Shown: positions 11,974 through 24,331 of the stretch, piece by piece
Position numbering within the stretch: the first letter of the stretch is position 1
Layout: each line of letters starts with the position of its first letter
Made by a program: the position numbers and the translations under genes
Notes under the pieces: model-generated
What the model saw: only the letters and a program-made list of their open reading frames with translations
Databases searched by the model: none
What the model was told of the DNA's origin: nothing
Assembly (NCBI RefSeq): GCF_013114545.1
Contig: NZ_VTXI01000003.1
Coordinates: 186,001 to 250,000 of the forward strand
Length of the DNA stretch: 64,000 bases
Origin: Vibrio sp. RE86
Lineage (GTDB): Bacteria; Pseudomonadota; Gammaproteobacteria; Enterobacterales; Vibrionaceae
Direction: 5' to 3'

Positions 11974-12921
11974 TTATGGCATCTCATCAAACTCTGCACC
12001 CTCTTTTTCTACTTGAGGTGGCATTAGGTGTTCTTTGGTAATACCCAGTTTCAATGCTAGTGCCGAAGCAACGTAGATTGACGAGTAAGTACCTACCGTA
12101 ATACCCAGTAGAAGTGCCGTTGCGAAGCCATGAATCATCGCACCGCCTTGAGTGAATAGCGCAATAACTACGAATAGCGTGGTACCAGAAGTAATCAATG
12201 TACGGCTCAATGTTTGAGTGATTGAGCTGTTCATGATCTCTGCCGGTTCGCCTTTACGCATCTTACGGAAGTTTTCACGGATACGGTCGAATACAACAAT
12301 GGTATCGTTGAGCGAGTAACCGACAACGGTCAGAAGCGCCGCAACGATGGTTAAGTCCACTTCAATTTGCATCAAAGAGAATACGCCCAGAGTGATGATA
12401 ACGTCGTGAGCAAGGGCTAATACCGCACCTGCCGCCAAACGCCATTCAAATCGCACCGATACGTAAATCAAGATACAGATCAGAGAAACCAGGATCGCAA
12501 GACCACCCGCTTCTGTCAGTTCATCACCCACGTTTGGACCAACGAACTCGATACGACGCATCTCTACGCTTTCACCTGTGCCATCTTTAATCGCATTCAG
12601 GATCTGGTTACCTAGCGTTTCACCCGCAACATCATCACGAGGACGTAGACGAACCATTACGTCACGTGCACTACCAAAGTTTTGTACCGTTGCATCACCA
12701 AAGCCTTCCGCTTCAAGTGCGCTACGAATATCTTCAAGATTAGCTGGCTGTTCAAAACCCACTTCAATCAAGGTACCGCCAGTGAAATCTAGACCCCAGT
12801 TCAACCACTTAGTCGACAGAGTAAAGATAGAGGCACCAATCATTAGGATTGAGAAAACAAATGCCAGCTTTGACCAACGCATAAAGTCGATCATTTTGTC
12901 TGCTTTTAGAATCTGAAACAT
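11974..12921 (-). CDS. secF: Protein translocase accessory subunit SecF
   Basis: RND-type inner-membrane protein that, with SecD, uses the proton gradient to drive late steps of Sec export. 315 residues with six predicted membrane segments: one N-terminal (about 16-36), a periplasmic domain, then a C-terminal bundle. Conserved motifs include LDFTGGTLIEVGF and the transmembrane VVGYSLNDTIVVFDRIREN. It starts 15 bases after secD. A charged C-tail (PQVEKEGAEFDEMP) ends it. Confidence 0.97.
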   Translation of the reverse strand: MFQILKADKMIDFMRWSKLAFVFSILMIGASIFTLSTKWLNWGLDFTGGTLIEVGFEQPANLEDIRSALEAEGFGDATVQNFGSARDVMVRLRPRDDVAGETLGNQILNAIKDGTGESVEMRRIEFVGPNVGDELTEAGGLAILVSLICILIYVSVRFEWRLAAGAVLALAHDVIITLGVFSLMQIEVDLTIVAALLTVVGYSLNDTIVVFDRIRENFRKMRKGEPAEIMNSSITQTLSRTLITSGTTLFVVIALFTQGGAMIHGFATALLLGITVGTYSSIYVASALALKLGITKEHLMPPQVEKEGAEFDEMP

Positions 12922-12935
12922 ACTAATTCCTAGCC

Positions 12936-14792
12936 TTAGATCGACAGTTTGTTGATACGTTTACCACCGTATGCAAGGTTCACGATACAACGTGTACCTA
13001 CAATAGCTGTAAACATAGAAGTTAAGATACCGATAGACAGCGTAACCGCGAAGCCTTTAATCGCACCCGTACCCACTGCAAATAGAATAATCGCAGTGAT
13101 AAGTGTGGTGATGTTAGCATCGGCGATGGTACTGAATGCGTTCGCGTAACCTTGGTGAATCGCTTGCTGAGGACTGCGCCCATCACGAAGCTCTTCACGA
13201 ATACGCTCGAAGATCAGTACGTTTGCATCGACGGCCATACCAACGGTAAGAACGATACCTGCGATACCTGGCAGCGTCATGGTTGCCCCTGGAATCATCG
13301 ACATAACACCGATAATCAGCACAAGGTTAGCCATAAGAGCCACGTTCGCAATCAAACCAAACTTACGGTAGTAGAACAGCGTGAATAGCATTACCGCAAC
13401 CATACCCCAAATCATCGCTTGGATACCCATGTCGATGTTTTGCTGACCCATAGATGGGCCAATGGTACGCTCTTCCACAATCGAGATAGGCGCGATCAGA
13501 GCACCCGCACGAAGTAGAAGCGCTAAGTTGTGAGCTTCAGCAGCTGAATCAATACCTGTGATACGGAAGTTGCGACCAAGAGCAGACTGAATCGTCGCTT
13601 GGTTGATCACTTCTTCATGCTTCGTCAAGATAACTCGGCCATCTGGCGTTTTACGACCACTGTCTTTGTACTCAGCAAAGACGGTTGCCATTAACTTACC
13701 AATGTTCTTTTTAGAGAACGCCGACATCTTGTTACCACCTTCACTGTCTAGTGAGATGTTAACTTGTGGGCGACCATACTCATCCACACTTGAACTTGCA
13801 TCAGTGATGCTCGAACCGCCAAGAATGACACGCTTTTTCAGAACAACTGGGCGACCATCACGGTCTTGCTTGATTTCGCTACCAGCAGGCGCACGACCAG
13901 AAGCCGCTGCTGCTAGATCCGCTTTTGAGTCCACTTCACGGAACTCAAGCGTCGCAGTTGCACCAAGAATCTCTTTCGCACGAGCCGTGTCTTGAACACC
14001 AGGAAGCTCAACTACGATGCGGCTAGCACCTTGACGTTGAACCAATGGCTCTGCAACACCAAGTTCGTTAACACGATTACGAAGGATGGTAATGTTTTGC
14101 TCAACAGCGTAGTTGCGAATTTCTGTTAGACGTTGCTCAGTAAAGGTACCAGTAATCGCAAAGCGACCGTCTGAATCAGACGTTGTGAACAGCATGTCTG
14201 GGTGATTTGTTTCCAGAACACGTTCAGCTTCTGCAAGTTGTTCGGCATTACGTAGAAGAACTTCAACACCATCTTTACCCGCAGGACGAATAGCACGGTA
14301 ACGAATCTTCTCTTCACGAAGTTCGCTACGGAAAGCTTCTTCTTGCTGACCGACTAGCTTGTCCATTGCAGCGTCCATATCCACTTCCATTAAGAAGTGA
14401 ACACCACCACGTAGGTCAAGACCTAGCTTCATTGGTGCAGCACCAATAGATTCAAGCCAATCTGGCGTTGCTGGAGCAAGGTTTAAGGCAACAATCTTAT
14501 CGCTGCTTAATGCTTCGTTGATAATATCGCGAGCACTGATCTGAGTATCAGTATCGTTGAAGCGTACAAGAATTGATCCATTCTCTAGAGCAATGGATTT
14601 ATGAGATAAGCCCTCTTTATCAAGAGCTTTTGTGACAGAATCCAGCGTTGACATATCTACAGAGGCGCCACGCGCCCCTGTAACTTGAATAGCCGGATCT
14701 TCACCGTAGATATTTGGAAGTGCATACAATGCTGCGATAGCGATGGTAAACACCACCATCAGGTACTTCCATATAGGATAGCGGTTTAGCAC
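12936..14792 (-). CDS. secD: Protein translocase accessory subunit SecD
   Basis: Large partner of SecF, 618 residues. N-terminal membrane helix ([23 protein letters not shown]), periplasmic P1 domain with [16 protein letters not shown], and a C-terminal five-helix RND bundle with [18 protein letters not shown]. The start is GTG at 14790-14792, giving [10 protein letters not shown] as in other SecD proteins. yajC is 20 bases upstream and secF 15 bases downstream. Confidence 0.97.
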   Translation of the reverse strand: MLNRYPIWKYLMVVFTIAIAALYALPNIYGEDPAIQVTGARGASVDMSTLDSVTKALDKEGLSHKSIALENGSILVRFNDTDTQISARDIINEALSSDKIVALNLAPATPDWLESIGAAPMKLGLDLRGGVHFLMEVDMDAAMDKLVGQQEEAFRSELREEKIRYRAIRPAGKDGVEVLLRNAEQLAEAERVLETNHPDMLFTTSDSDGRFAITGTFTEQRLTEIRNYAVEQNITILRNRVNELGVAEPLVQRQGASRIVVELPGVQDTARAKEILGATATLEFREVDSKADLAAAASGRAPAGSEIKQDRDGRPVVLKKRVILGGSSITDASSSVDEYGRPQVNISLDSEGGNKMSAFSKKNIGKLMATVFAEYKDSGRKTPDGRVILTKHEEVINQATIQSALGRNFRITGIDSAAEAHNLALLLRAGALIAPISIVEERTIGPSMGQQNIDMGIQAMIWGMVAVMLFTLFYYRKFGLIANVALMANLVLIIGVMSMIPGATMTLPGIAGIVLTVGMAVDANVLIFERIREELRDGRSPQQAIHQGYANAFSTIADANITTLITAIILFAVGTGAIKGFAVTLSIGILTSMFTAIVGTRCIVNLAYGGKRINKLSI

Positions 14793-14812
14793 AGCGAGGA
14801 TCCTCTAGCTGT

Positions 14813-15142
14813 TTATAGAGACTTTAGCGTACCTTTTGGTAGCACTGCAGTAACGAAGTCTTTCTTGATTACTACTTCGTTATTCGTGTTCAGCTCGATA
14901 GAAACGTAATCGTTGTCTTCAGCGATTTTAGTGATTTTACCCACTAGGCCACCGCTAGTAAGAACTTCGTCACCTTTGCTCATCGAAGACATTAGGTTTT
15001 TGTGCTCTTTAACACGCTTAGCTTGTGGACGGTAGATCATGAAGTAGAAGATCACCGCAAACATACCTAGCATGATTAGCATTTCGAAACCGCCGCCTGC
15101 TGGTGCGCCTTCTGCTGCTGCGTGAGCTTGAGAAATAAACAT
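14813..15142 (-). CDS. yajC: Sec translocon accessory protein YajC
   Basis: Small single-span membrane protein associated with SecDF-YidC. 109 residues: a short periplasmic N-terminus rich in Ala/Gly, one helix (EMLIMLGMFAVIFYFMIY), then RPQAKRVKEHKNLMSSMSKGDEVLTSGGLVGKI, the hallmark of the family. Gene order tgt-yajC-secD-secF is the classical one. Confidence 0.96.
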   Translation of the reverse strand: MFISQAHAAAEGAPAGGGFEMLIMLGMFAVIFYFMIYRPQAKRVKEHKNLMSSMSKGDEVLTSGGLVGKITKIAEDNDYVSIELNTNNEVVIKKDFVTAVLPKGTLKSL

Positions 15143-15303
15143 TAAAATATCCTCTATTATTATTTATTAATATCCAAGTGGGGCATTCGCGATTTAGTTT
15201 CAAGTCTGAGAGTAATCAATAGAGATCACCCTCTCAAAAATAGCCTGCGTTTGCCTACTTTATTAGCAAAAGCCTCTGGCACAACACCAAAGGCTTTAAT
15301 CTC

Positions 15304-16560
<1,257 letters not shown>

Positions 16561-16599
16561 ACTGCTAGCACTCGTAAACAATAAATTATAAAAAAGCTT

Positions 16600-16701
16600 A
16601 CTAGCAAAATATTACGCTTTAAGAGCAAGGAAAAAGCGCGGAGCTTACGAATGTAAGTGAGCACTTTTGACGCAGCTATTGAAGCGTAAGATACAGCTAG
16701 T
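16600..16701. repeat. Imperfect palindrome of about 100 bp between tgt and queA
   Basis: Symmetrical about position 16650.5. Inner arms CTTAC/GTAAG, middle arms rich in AAAAGCGC-type matches, outer perfect arms TTACGCTT (16612-16619) and AAGCGTAA (16682-16689), and terminal ACTAG/CTAGT (16600-16604, 16697-16701). The right end contains the queA stop codon. Folded as RNA it gives a long hairpin. It looks like a dispersed intergenic element of the ERIC/MITE kind; copy number cannot be judged here. Confidence 0.7.
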
Positions 16702-17749
16702 CAGTTTTTTTCTTGATGAACATCGAATCACCATATGAGAAAAAGCGGTACTTGTTCTCTACAGCGTGCTTGTAGGCATTCATCGTATTTTCATAACCTG
16801 CGAAAGCGCTCACTAGCATAATCAGCGTAGACTCTGGCAGGTGGAAGTTAGTGATCAAACAGTCCACTAACTGATATTCGTAACCAGGGTAGATAAAGAT
16901 TTCAGTGTCGCCAAAGAATGGAACCAATTCAGTACCTTTCTTAATCGCATCTTGAGCAGCACTTTCTAGAGATCGCACTGAGGTGGTACCTACGGCAATG
17001 ATTCGGCCACCACGAGCTTTGGTTGTATTGATTGCATCAACGACGTCTTGAGGAACTTCAACATACTCAGCGTGCATATGGTGATCGTTAATATCGTCCA
17101 CTTTTACTGGTTGGAATGTTCCTGCACCCACGTGCAAAGTCACGTAAGCAAACTCAGCGCCTTTTGCTTTGATCTTCTCTAATAGAGGTTCATCAAAGTG
17201 CAGGCCTGCCGTTGGAGCTGCGACTGCACCCGGTTTTTGGTTATAAACCGTCTGGTAGCGCTCTTTGTCTGAATCTTCATCAGGACGGTCGATATAAGGT
17301 GGAAGCGGCATGTGACCGATCTCTTCCAGTACCGCTAGCACGTTCTGCTCTGAATTAAACTTGAGCTCAAACAGTGCATCATGGCGTGCGACCATCTCTG
17401 CAGAATGCTCGTCGTTTTCACCAACAAAAATCGTTGAACCTGGCTTTGGCGATTTAGAACAACGCACATGAGCTAAAATACTTTTTTCATCCAGTACACG
17501 CTCAACCAACACTTCCAACTTACCGCCCGACTCTTTGCGGCCAAACATACGTGCAGGAATAACGCGCGTATTGTTAAACACCACAAGATCACCCGGCTGT
17601 ACTTGATCCAGTACATCGGTAAATGTGCCATCGGCAAGTTCACCGCTATTACCATCTAATTGCAGTAAACGGCTAGCTGTACGCTCTGGCTGAGGGTAAC
17701 GAGCAATAAGCTCATCAGGTAAATCAAAGTGGAAGTCTGATACTTGCAT
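16697..17749 (-). CDS. queA: S-adenosylmethionine:tRNA ribosyltransferase-isomerase
   Basis: Converts preQ1-tRNA to epoxyqueuosine-tRNA using the ribosyl group of SAM; works directly after Tgt. 350 residues. Family hallmarks: [22 protein letters not shown] at the start, [58 protein letters not shown] and the C-terminal [21 protein letters not shown]. The stop codon lies within the terminal arm of the palindromic element. Confidence 0.97.
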   Translation of the reverse strand: MQVSDFHFDLPDELIARYPQPERTASRLLQLDGNSGELADGTFTDVLDQVQPGDLVVFNNTRVIPARMFGRKESGGKLEVLVERVLDEKSILAHVRCSKSPKPGSTIFVGENDEHSAEMVARHDALFELKFNSEQNVLAVLEEIGHMPLPPYIDRPDEDSDKERYQTVYNQKPGAVAAPTAGLHFDEPLLEKIKAKGAEFAYVTLHVGAGTFQPVKVDDINDHHMHAEYVEVPQDVVDAINTTKARGGRIIAVGTTSVRSLESAAQDAIKKGTELVPFFGDTEIFIYPGYEYQLVDCLITNFHLPESTLIMLVSAFAGYENTMNAYKHAVENKYRFFSYGDSMFIKKKTD

Positions 17750-18045
17750 GTTACTAATCTTTTGTCGTGATTTCGTAGTGTGAGTCGAACTGATTCTGTC
17801 ACAAACAGACGACGAGTTTTTCGCAGCCGACTAGTATATTCTGCGTGCGAGCAATAGCAAGGAAAGAGATGTGAATTTTGGTAAATAGAGTGGAACAATT
17901 GCCTTAAAACCAGCATGGAATAATGTGTACATATTTCGCCACATTTTTTTCATGGTTAAGCCACCAAAAACTCGTTCATCTCTCAATATCTAGGTCAGAA
18001 ACTGACTATATTAAAAGAGTAAAAACAATAACTCAGGAGGCAGCC

Positions 18046-18486
18046 ATGATTAAGGTTGAAGACATGATGACGCGTAACCCTCACACGTTACTGCGCTCAC
18101 ATAACCTTGCAGACGCAAAACATACCATGGAAGCACTAGATATTCGCCACGTACCGATTGTTGATGCACACAAGCATTTACTTGGCGTAGTTTCACAACG
18201 TGACGTATTGGCCGCGCAAGAATCCAGCTTGCAACAAATCCCAGAAAATCAATCTTTTACTCTAAGTACACCTCTCTATGAAGTCATGAAAACCGGCATA
18301 ATGACCGTCTCCCCACAAGCTGGGTTAAAAGAGAGCGCTATCTACATGCAGAAACACAAAGTGGGTTGCTTGCCTGTGGTAGAAAAAGGCAGCTTAGTGG
18401 GCATTATTACTGACAGTGACTTCGTTTCCATCGCGATCAACTTACTTGAATTGCAGGAAGAAGTAGAACCTGAAGAAGTTGAATAA
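18046..18486 (+). CDS. CBS-domain pair protein
   Basis: Soluble protein of 146 residues consisting of two CBS motifs: residues about 6-60 (MTRNPHTLLRSHNLADAKHTM ... HLLGVVSQRDVL) and 80-135 (MTVSPQAGLKESAIYMQKHKVGCLPVVEKGSLVGIITDSDFV). Such pairs bind adenine nucleotides and act as energy sensors. Start ATG at 18046 is chosen because AGGAGG lies 5 bases before it; a longer in-frame reading from 17923 has no such site. The acidic tail is LQEEVEPEEVE. It stands alone, so target and ligand are unknown. Confidence 0.85.
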   Translation: MIKVEDMMTRNPHTLLRSHNLADAKHTMEALDIRHVPIVDAHKHLLGVVSQRDVLAAQESSLQQIPENQSFTLSTPLYEVMKTGIMTVSPQAGLKESAIYMQKHKVGCLPVVEKGSLVGIITDSDFVSIAINLLELQEEVEPEEVE

Positions 18487-18699
18487 CAGCGAATAAGTTT
18501 TATCTAAACTCTACCTAATTTACTCGTTGGCTCTAATCATAAAGGGCCAACGCAGCCTTCTTCGACAATTGTTGAATAAGCAAAAGCATTCTTATCAGCA
18601 AAATCGCAATACGTCTCTTATAATTTAGTGACAATAAAATAAATAAACATCGTCAGTTCAAAGCCGTCCACTATTATCAGCTAACATAGGGATATTGCT

Positions 18700-20640
18700 A
18701 TGAGCCTGAAAAAGCTTTTGACCCTTGGTTTTGGGGTGATCCTTGCCCTCATTTTGGTCATTTCCGTCGTTGCCTCGTTTCGTTTCCTCCAATCCAGTAC
18801 CGGTTTTAATACTTATCGAGCCCTTGCCCTTACTAGCGTTGCAACAGGAAGAATACAAGCGAACATTCTTGAGGCTCGCCTAGCTGCATTGAAATACATA
18901 AAAAACCCAGACCAGAAACATGTTTCGGAGCTCAATAAACGAGTCACAACCGCGATTACGCTAATCGAAGAGGTGCTCGACGCTCATATCGATGATGGCC
19001 ACAAATCAGACTTCATTGCGATTGAAAACCAGCTAGAGCAATACCAGCAAGGCTTTAATAACGTCATCCAATTGGTCAATCAGCGAAACCAGCTCGTGAA
19101 AGAACAACTTGATCCTGCTGGTCTACAAATGCGCCAGTCAGTCACCACCCTCATGAACCAGGCGGCCACTGAAGATGATTTAGATGTGGCAGTCAGTGCC
19201 GGGACGTTACAACAACATCTGCTGCTATCGCGCCTATACGCTTCCAAGTTTTTAACCAGTAACGCGCAAAGTGATGCCGAGCGTGCGCAAAAAGAGTTTC
19301 AACTTGTCGCAAGTATTGCGGAAACGGTCGAATCACAGTTGATGTCCGCTCAACAGATTTCGACGCTCAAAACATTCCAACAAGCGTTTGAACAATATCA
19401 AAATACCTTCTCTCGAGTGGTTGAGACCATCAATTCTCGAAACGGGATTATTTCGAGCACACTGGATGTCGTTGGGGCGTCCGCAGCCAGTACCATCGAA
19501 GAGATCAAACTATCCACGAAAGACAAACAAGATAAAGTGGGGCCAGAAATGGTAGACCGTTTCAGCAATGCGCAAATGCTCATTTTAATGTTGTCAGTCA
19601 TTGTCATTGCGAGCGCATTAGGTATCGCAGTTGCTATCTACCGTAACGTACTGAAAGTTGTCGGCGGCGAACCGAGTGAGATTCAATCCCTCGTCGCTGA
19701 AGTGGCCTCTGGCGATCTGTCGAAGCAGATCCAAACATCCGGCAACGAAAGTGGTATTTACGCGAATATATTGCAAATGAGGATGGAACTGCGCCGCATT
19801 ATCGAAGGTTTCCATGATATCTCCGATAACGTGTCTTCTTCTTCTATTTCATTAACCGGCATCATGAGTGACACCGAGAACAATGCACAACAAGAACTCA
19901 GCCAAGTCGAACAGATTGCGACAGCGATTAACGAGCTATCAAGCACCGCGTCTGAAGTGAGCCAAAATGCCGCCAATGCAGAGAATGCAGCCAATGATGC
20001 GACCAACAATGTAGTTGAGGGGGGACGACTGCTCGATTCTTCCGATGAAGTATCACAAAAAGTGGATAGCTCCATTGAAGAGACGTCAAAAATCGTTAAC
20101 CAACTGCAAGAGTACTCGGTAGAGATTGGCACCGTCGTTGAGGTGATCAACTCTATTTCAGAACAGACCAATTTACTGGCTCTTAACGCAGCAATTGAGG
20201 CAGCGCGAGCCGGTGAACAAGGACGAGGATTTGCTGTGGTGGCAGACGAAGTGCGCTCTCTTGCTGCTAAAACTCAGCAATCTACGGTCGATATTCAAGA
20301 CATCATTTCGCGCCTTCAAGCTCAGGCTAAAGATGCGAATCAATACATGCAATCTAACTTGGTATTGGCAGAAGATTCACGCAAATACAGTGAGCAATTG
20401 CGATCCGCATTCTCTTCCATCACCGAGTCCGTCTCTCTGATTTCAGATATGAACACCCATGTCGCAACAGCATCAGAAGAGCAATCTGGTGTGACTCAAG
20501 ATATCTCCCAAAACGTTTCACACGCTTTTGACTTGGTGAACAAAAATGTGGCGGGGATTGAAGAGAGCAAGCGCGCGAGTGATGAGTTATCGAGCCTTGC
20601 CGAAAAACAGAAAGAACTATTAAGCTTCTTTAAACTGTAA
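18700..20640 (+). CDS. Methyl-accepting chemotaxis protein
   Basis: Membrane chemoreceptor of 646 residues. Order: TM1 (about 7-29, [17 protein letters not shown]), a long helical periplasmic domain (30-285) that resembles helical-bimodular sensors, TM2 (about 290-310, [22 protein letters not shown]), HAMP, and a cytoplasmic coiled coil with the conserved tip [22 protein letters not shown] and [14 protein letters not shown]. It ends in ELLSFFKL without a CheR-docking pentapeptide. The ligand cannot be told. No chemotaxis genes adjoin it. Confidence 0.92.
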   Translation: MSLKKLLTLGFGVILALILVISVVASFRFLQSSTGFNTYRALALTSVATGRIQANILEARLAALKYIKNPDQKHVSELNKRVTTAITLIEEVLDAHIDDGHKSDFIAIENQLEQYQQGFNNVIQLVNQRNQLVKEQLDPAGLQMRQSVTTLMNQAATEDDLDVAVSAGTLQQHLLLSRLYASKFLTSNAQSDAERAQKEFQLVASIAETVESQLMSAQQISTLKTFQQAFEQYQNTFSRVVETINSRNGIISSTLDVVGASAASTIEEIKLSTKDKQDKVGPEMVDRFSNAQMLILMLSVIVIASALGIAVAIYRNVLKVVGGEPSEIQSLVAEVASGDLSKQIQTSGNESGIYANILQMRMELRRIIEGFHDISDNVSSSSISLTGIMSDTENNAQQELSQVEQIATAINELSSTASEVSQNAANAENAANDATNNVVEGGRLLDSSDEVSQKVDSSIEETSKIVNQLQEYSVEIGTVVEVINSISEQTNLLALNAAIEAARAGEQGRGFAVVADEVRSLAAKTQQSTVDIQDIISRLQAQAKDANQYMQSNLVLAEDSRKYSEQLRSAFSSITESVSLISDMNTHVATASEEQSGVTQDISQNVSHAFDLVNKNVAGIEESKRASDELSSLAEKQKELLSFFKL

Positions 20641-20650
20641 ATAAAAAAGA

Positions 20651-20668
20651 GCGGCCTACGCCGCTCAA
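20651..20668 (-). terminator. Intrinsic terminator downstream of aceA
   Basis: GAGCGGC/GCCGCTC stem of 7 bp with a 4-base loop; on the minus strand it runs into TTTTTTATTT. It would stop aceBA transcription before the convergent chemoreceptor gene. A second inverted repeat (TTGGAGAGC/GCTCTCCAA, about 20717-20753) lies between it and aceA. Confidence 0.7.
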
Positions 20669-20775
20669 AAGCATGTCAAAGTTTATGCCTAAAACAGAAT
20701 ATCCATACCCAAAGTTTGGAGAGCCAAAGCCTGCATGTTTTAGCTCTCCAACAAGGTACTAATGGCTAGGGATTC

Positions 20776-22089
20776 TTAGAATTGGTCTTCTTCTGTTGAG
20801 CCAGTTAACGCTGTTACTGATGAGTTGCCACCTTGGATAGTATTGGTCATCTTATCGAAGTAACCAGTGCCCACTTCCTGTTGATGAGCAACAAACGTAT
20901 AGCCTTTCTCAGCCGCTTGGAACTCAGGGCGTTGTACCTTCTCAACGTAATGGCGCATACCCTCACCCTGTGCGTAGTCATGCGCAAGTTCGAACATGTT
21001 GAACCACATATTGTGGATACCGGCTAGCGTGATGAACTGGTACTTGTAACCCATGTCCGACAGCTCTTGTTGGAACTTAGCAATGGTTTCTGCGTCTAGG
21101 TTCTTCTCCCAGTTGAATGAAGGAGAACAGTTGTATGCTAGTAGTTGACCTGGGTATTCCGCGTGGATAGCTTCAGCAAACTTACGCGCCTCTTCTAGAC
21201 ATGGTGTTGCCGTTTCACACCAAATAAGGTCTGCGTATGGAGCATAAGCTAGGCCACGAGCAATCGCTTGGTCGATACCTGCACGCACTCGGTAGAAACC
21301 TTCTTGAGTACGCTCACCTTCGATGAAGTCCGCATCGTAAGAATCACAATCAGACGTAATCAAGTCAGCGGCGTTCGCATCAGTACGAGCAATAACCAGC
21401 GTCGTAGTACCCGAAACGTCTGCTGCCAAACGTGCTGCCACCAGCTTTTGCACCGCTTCTTGAGTCGGAACCAATACTTTACCGCCCATGTGACCACACT
21501 TTTTCACTGACGCGAGTTGGTCTTCAAAGTGAACGCCTGCAGCACCTGCATCAATCATCGACTTCATGAGCTCGTAAGCATTAAGAACACCACCAAAGCC
21601 TGCTTCCGCGTCCGCGACAATTGGTAGGAAGTAATCAATACCGCCTTCGTCTGCTGGTGATTTACCATTTGACCATTGAATTTGGTCAGCACGGCGGAAT
21701 GAGTTGTTAATGCGCTTAACCACTGACGGTACAGAATCTACTGGGTATAGCGATTGGTCTGGGTACATCGTTGATGCAGTATTGTTATCTGCCGCTACCT
21801 GCCAGCCTGATAAGTAAATCGCTTCGATGCCTGCTTTTGCTTGCTGTACAGCCTGACCGCCCGTTAGCGCACCAAGACAGTTCACATAGCCTTTTTTCGC
21901 ATCACCGTTGACCAGTGACCATAGCTTGTCAGCACCACGTTGGGCAATGGTGTTTGCAGGCACCATTGAGCCACGTAGTTCTACCACTTCTTCAGCCGTA
22001 TAAGGACGCTTAACGTTCTTCCAGCGTGGGTTTGTTGCCCAGTCTTTTTCCAGAGCTTCGATTTGTTGGCGGCGAGTTAAGTTAGTCAT
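20776..22089 (-). CDS. aceA: Isocitrate lyase
   Basis: Splits isocitrate to glyoxylate and succinate, first step of the glyoxylate shunt. 437 residues from ATG at 22087-22089 ([23 protein letters not shown]); a 35-residue upstream extension in the frame is Arg-rich and not family-like, so it was dropped. The signature [18 protein letters not shown] contains the catalytic Cys. Substrate and Mg segments [17 protein letters not shown] and [17 protein letters not shown] are present. It follows aceB on the same strand after a 132-bp gap. Confidence 0.97.
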   Translation of the reverse strand: MTNLTRRQQIEALEKDWATNPRWKNVKRPYTAEEVVELRGSMVPANTIAQRGADKLWSLVNGDAKKGYVNCLGALTGGQAVQQAKAGIEAIYLSGWQVAADNNTASTMYPDQSLYPVDSVPSVVKRINNSFRRADQIQWSNGKSPADEGGIDYFLPIVADAEAGFGGVLNAYELMKSMIDAGAAGVHFEDQLASVKKCGHMGGKVLVPTQEAVQKLVAARLAADVSGTTTLVIARTDANAADLITSDCDSYDADFIEGERTQEGFYRVRAGIDQAIARGLAYAPYADLIWCETATPCLEEARKFAEAIHAEYPGQLLAYNCSPSFNWEKNLDAETIAKFQQELSDMGYKYQFITLAGIHNMWFNMFELAHDYAQGEGMRHYVEKVQRPEFQAAEKGYTFVAHQQEVGTGYFDKMTNTIQGGNSSVTALTGSTEEDQF

Positions 22090-22221
22090 TGGTCTATCCC
22101 TCTTTTGATATGCGCTTCTAATATGTTGAAAACACAGGCGCTGTTTTTTCCTTGTTCTTTGGCAGTACTTCCTTCTCTGCCGCAGACGATTCACGTTATT
22201 GTTGAGTAGTTATTGGTTTAC

Positions 22222-23868
22222 TTAATCCAAGTAGTCGTAACCTGGAACAGTTAAGAAATTGGTGAGCTCATCACTGGTCGTCAGTTTGGCCATGAGAGCA
22301 GCGGCTTCATCAAAGCGTCCTGATTCAAAACGCTCTTGCCCTACTTCTTGTTTGACGATTTCGATCTCTTCGGCAAGGTAAAGCTCAAATAGCTCTTTGG
22401 TGACGGTTTGCCCGTTATCGAGCGCTTTACCATGTTGAATCCATTGCCAGATAGAAGCGCGAGAGATCTCTGCGGTTGCCGCATCTTCCATCAAGCCATA
22501 GATAGGCACACAGCCATTACCTGAAATCCACGCTTCAATGTATTGCAAAGCTACTCGGATATTGTGGCGCATACCGTTTTCAGTAATCCCACCATCACAA
22601 GGAGCCAGCAGTTCTTCTGCCGTCACAGGTGCATCTTGGCTGCGAGAAACATTCAACTGGTTGGTGCGTTCACCGAGTGCTAAATCAAAGACAGCTAGAG
22701 CAGTATCAGCAAGGCCAGGGTGTGCAACCCAAGTACCATCGTGTCCGTTGTTCGCTTCCAGTGACTTGTCGTTATGAACCTTGTCCAGCACTTGTTGATT
22801 GGTTTGTGGGTCTTTCGCTGGGATAAAGGCGGCCATCCCTCCCATAGCGAAAGCACCACGTTTGTGACAAGTACGAACAAGTAAACGGGAGTATGCGTTT
22901 AGGAACGGCTTGTCCATTGTCACGACCTGACGATCTGGCAACACTCGGTCAGGGTATTTTTTCAGTGTTTTGATGTAGCTGAAGATGTAGTCCCATCGGC
23001 CACAGTTAAGACCAACGATGTGCTCCTTCAGTGAGAACAATATTTCATCCATCTCGAATACGGCTGGCAGCGTTTCAATCAGCACTGTCGCCTTAATCGT
23101 GCCAGTATCTAAACCAAAGTAATCTTCGGTGAAGTGGAATACTTGGCTCCACCACTGAGCTTCTTTGTGAGATTGTAATTTAGGAATGTAAAAGTAAGGG
23201 CCGCTGCCTTTTTTCAACAACGCTCGGTGGTTGTTGTAAAAGTAAAGCGCGAAGTCAAACAGCGCCCCAGGGATAATCTGCCCATTAAACGTGACGTGTT
23301 TTTCTTGTAGATGGAGGCCACGAACACGACAGATTAAAACCGCTGGATCTTCATCCAACGCATAGTGCTTGCCATTTACCGGGTTGGTATAGCTGATGTC
23401 GCCGTTAACTGCATCGCGCAAGTTAATCTGACCATCAAGCACTTTACTCCAAGCGGGTGCCATCGAATCTTCAAAATCTGCCATGAACACTTTTACATTG
23501 GCGTTCAGTGCATTAATCACCATCTTACGATCGGTAGGACCCGTGATTTCTACTCGGCGATCTTGAAGATCCTGCGGAATCCCTTGGATCTTCCAACTTC
23601 CTTCTCTGATATCTTGCGTATCCTCAAGGAAGTCCGGCAGCTCACCTCCATCAATGCGTGCCTGCTTCTCTTCACGAGCAGTTAATAACGCATCAACTTG
23701 GTTAGCGAACTTGTCACACAGTAGAGATAAAAAGGTTTGGGCTTCAACAGGGAAAATCGCTTGATGCTCTGGCGAAAGGGTACCAGTAACCTCAAGCATG
23801 CCTTCGGTATGTAGGGTTTCTTGGGCTTCTACTGTTGTTGTCTCTCTATCTGGTGTATTGGCAAGCAT
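22222..23868 (-). CDS. aceB: Malate synthase A
   Basis: Condenses glyoxylate with acetyl-CoA to malate, completing the shunt begun by AceA. 548 residues from ATG at 23866-23868, preceded by AAAGGAATT; a TTG two codons earlier is not needed. Characteristic segments: MVINALNANVKVFMADFEDSMAP, VLIETLPAVFEMDEILFSLKEHIVGLNCGRWDYIFSYIK, CHKRGAFAMGGMAAFIP and DGTWVAHPGL. First gene of aceBA; its upstream region is unusually rich in palindromes (see separate entries). Confidence 0.97.
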   Translation of the reverse strand: MLANTPDRETTTVEAQETLHTEGMLEVTGTLSPEHQAIFPVEAQTFLSLLCDKFANQVDALLTAREEKQARIDGGELPDFLEDTQDIREGSWKIQGIPQDLQDRRVEITGPTDRKMVINALNANVKVFMADFEDSMAPAWSKVLDGQINLRDAVNGDISYTNPVNGKHYALDEDPAVLICRVRGLHLQEKHVTFNGQIIPGALFDFALYFYNNHRALLKKGSGPYFYIPKLQSHKEAQWWSQVFHFTEDYFGLDTGTIKATVLIETLPAVFEMDEILFSLKEHIVGLNCGRWDYIFSYIKTLKKYPDRVLPDRQVVTMDKPFLNAYSRLLVRTCHKRGAFAMGGMAAFIPAKDPQTNQQVLDKVHNDKSLEANNGHDGTWVAHPGLADTALAVFDLALGERTNQLNVSRSQDAPVTAEELLAPCDGGITENGMRHNIRVALQYIEAWISGNGCVPIYGLMEDAATAEISRASIWQWIQHGKALDNGQTVTKELFELYLAEEIEIVKQEVGQERFESGRFDEAAALMAKLTTSDELTNFLTVPGYDYLD

Positions 23869-24157
23869 AATCAATTCCTTTCGATTCTATTTTGACTCCG
23901 AATTACATTTGTAAGTATCAAACAACTTTTGTTATTTCTGACATCTGTCAGGTTATTGCTGTTTGAATCCGGTTTCGTCCGTTCTGTGGTTCTACTTTCA
24001 CCGACCTCGAATCGCTTTTCAATCTAGACATAAGTCTTACAAGGCCTGCATTTAAGCTATACCAACACCCGATAGAGTAAAAGACCTAAAGTAAACAAAA
24101 CGTTAAATTCGAAGTTTTATTCCGCTAGGTGCAAGTTATTGATTTCGATCACTAAAA

Positions 24158-24184
24158 TGTAATTAGTTACGTAATTTAATTACA
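24158..24184. promoter_or_regulatory. HexR-like site(s) upstream of aceBA
   Basis: CGTAATTTAATTACA (24170-24184) differs by one base from the reported HexR palindrome TGTAATnnnATTACA; an overlapping weaker copy TGTAATTAGTTAC begins at 24158. HexR controls central carbon genes in gammaproteobacteria. About 290-315 bases upstream of aceB. Confidence 0.5.
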
Positions 24185-24210
24185 GTAAAATTGGCTATGT
24201 AAAATCGTTT

Positions 24211-24224
24211 CAAACGCACGTTTG
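24211..24224. promoter_or_regulatory. PsrA-like palindrome upstream of aceBA
   Basis: CAAACGCACGTTTG, flanked to give the 16-base inverted repeat TCAAACG-CA-CGTTTGA. It fits the published PsrA core (G/C)AAAC-N2-4-GTTT(G/C). PsrA responds to fatty acids in other gammaproteobacteria, which would suit glyoxylate-shunt control. Confidence 0.45.
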
Positions 24225-24274
24225 ATTTTAAGGAGAGGATAGAAAAGCCTTACTAGAAAAGGCTCAAAGAGGAT

Positions 24275-24331
24275 ATGCAACCGACTTATCAAACAGGCTA
24301 TTTTTTAACAGCTGTAAAATTCACATTGTGA
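24275..24331 (+). other. Possible 18-codon ORF or small-RNA region
   Basis: ATG at 24275 opens an 18-codon frame (MQPTYQTGYFLTAVKFTL) ending at TGA 24329-24331, with GAGG just upstream. Downstream on the same strand a strong terminator occurs at 24414-24443. This could be a leader peptide or part of a small RNA, or chance. No promoter was identified with confidence. Confidence 0.2.

Noticed and set aside
12578..12916. 112-codon reading frame antisense to secF
   Set aside because: Shadow of secF with low-complexity Ser/Arg composition and no plausible start context.
17923..18045. N-terminal extension of the CBS protein
   Set aside because: The 41 extra residues are not family-like and the AGGAGG site directly supports ATG at 18046.
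22090..22194. Arg-rich 35-residue N-terminal extension of AceA
   Set aside because: Isocitrate lyases begin near [11 protein letters not shown]; the extension has no counterpart and lies in the aceB-aceA spacer.
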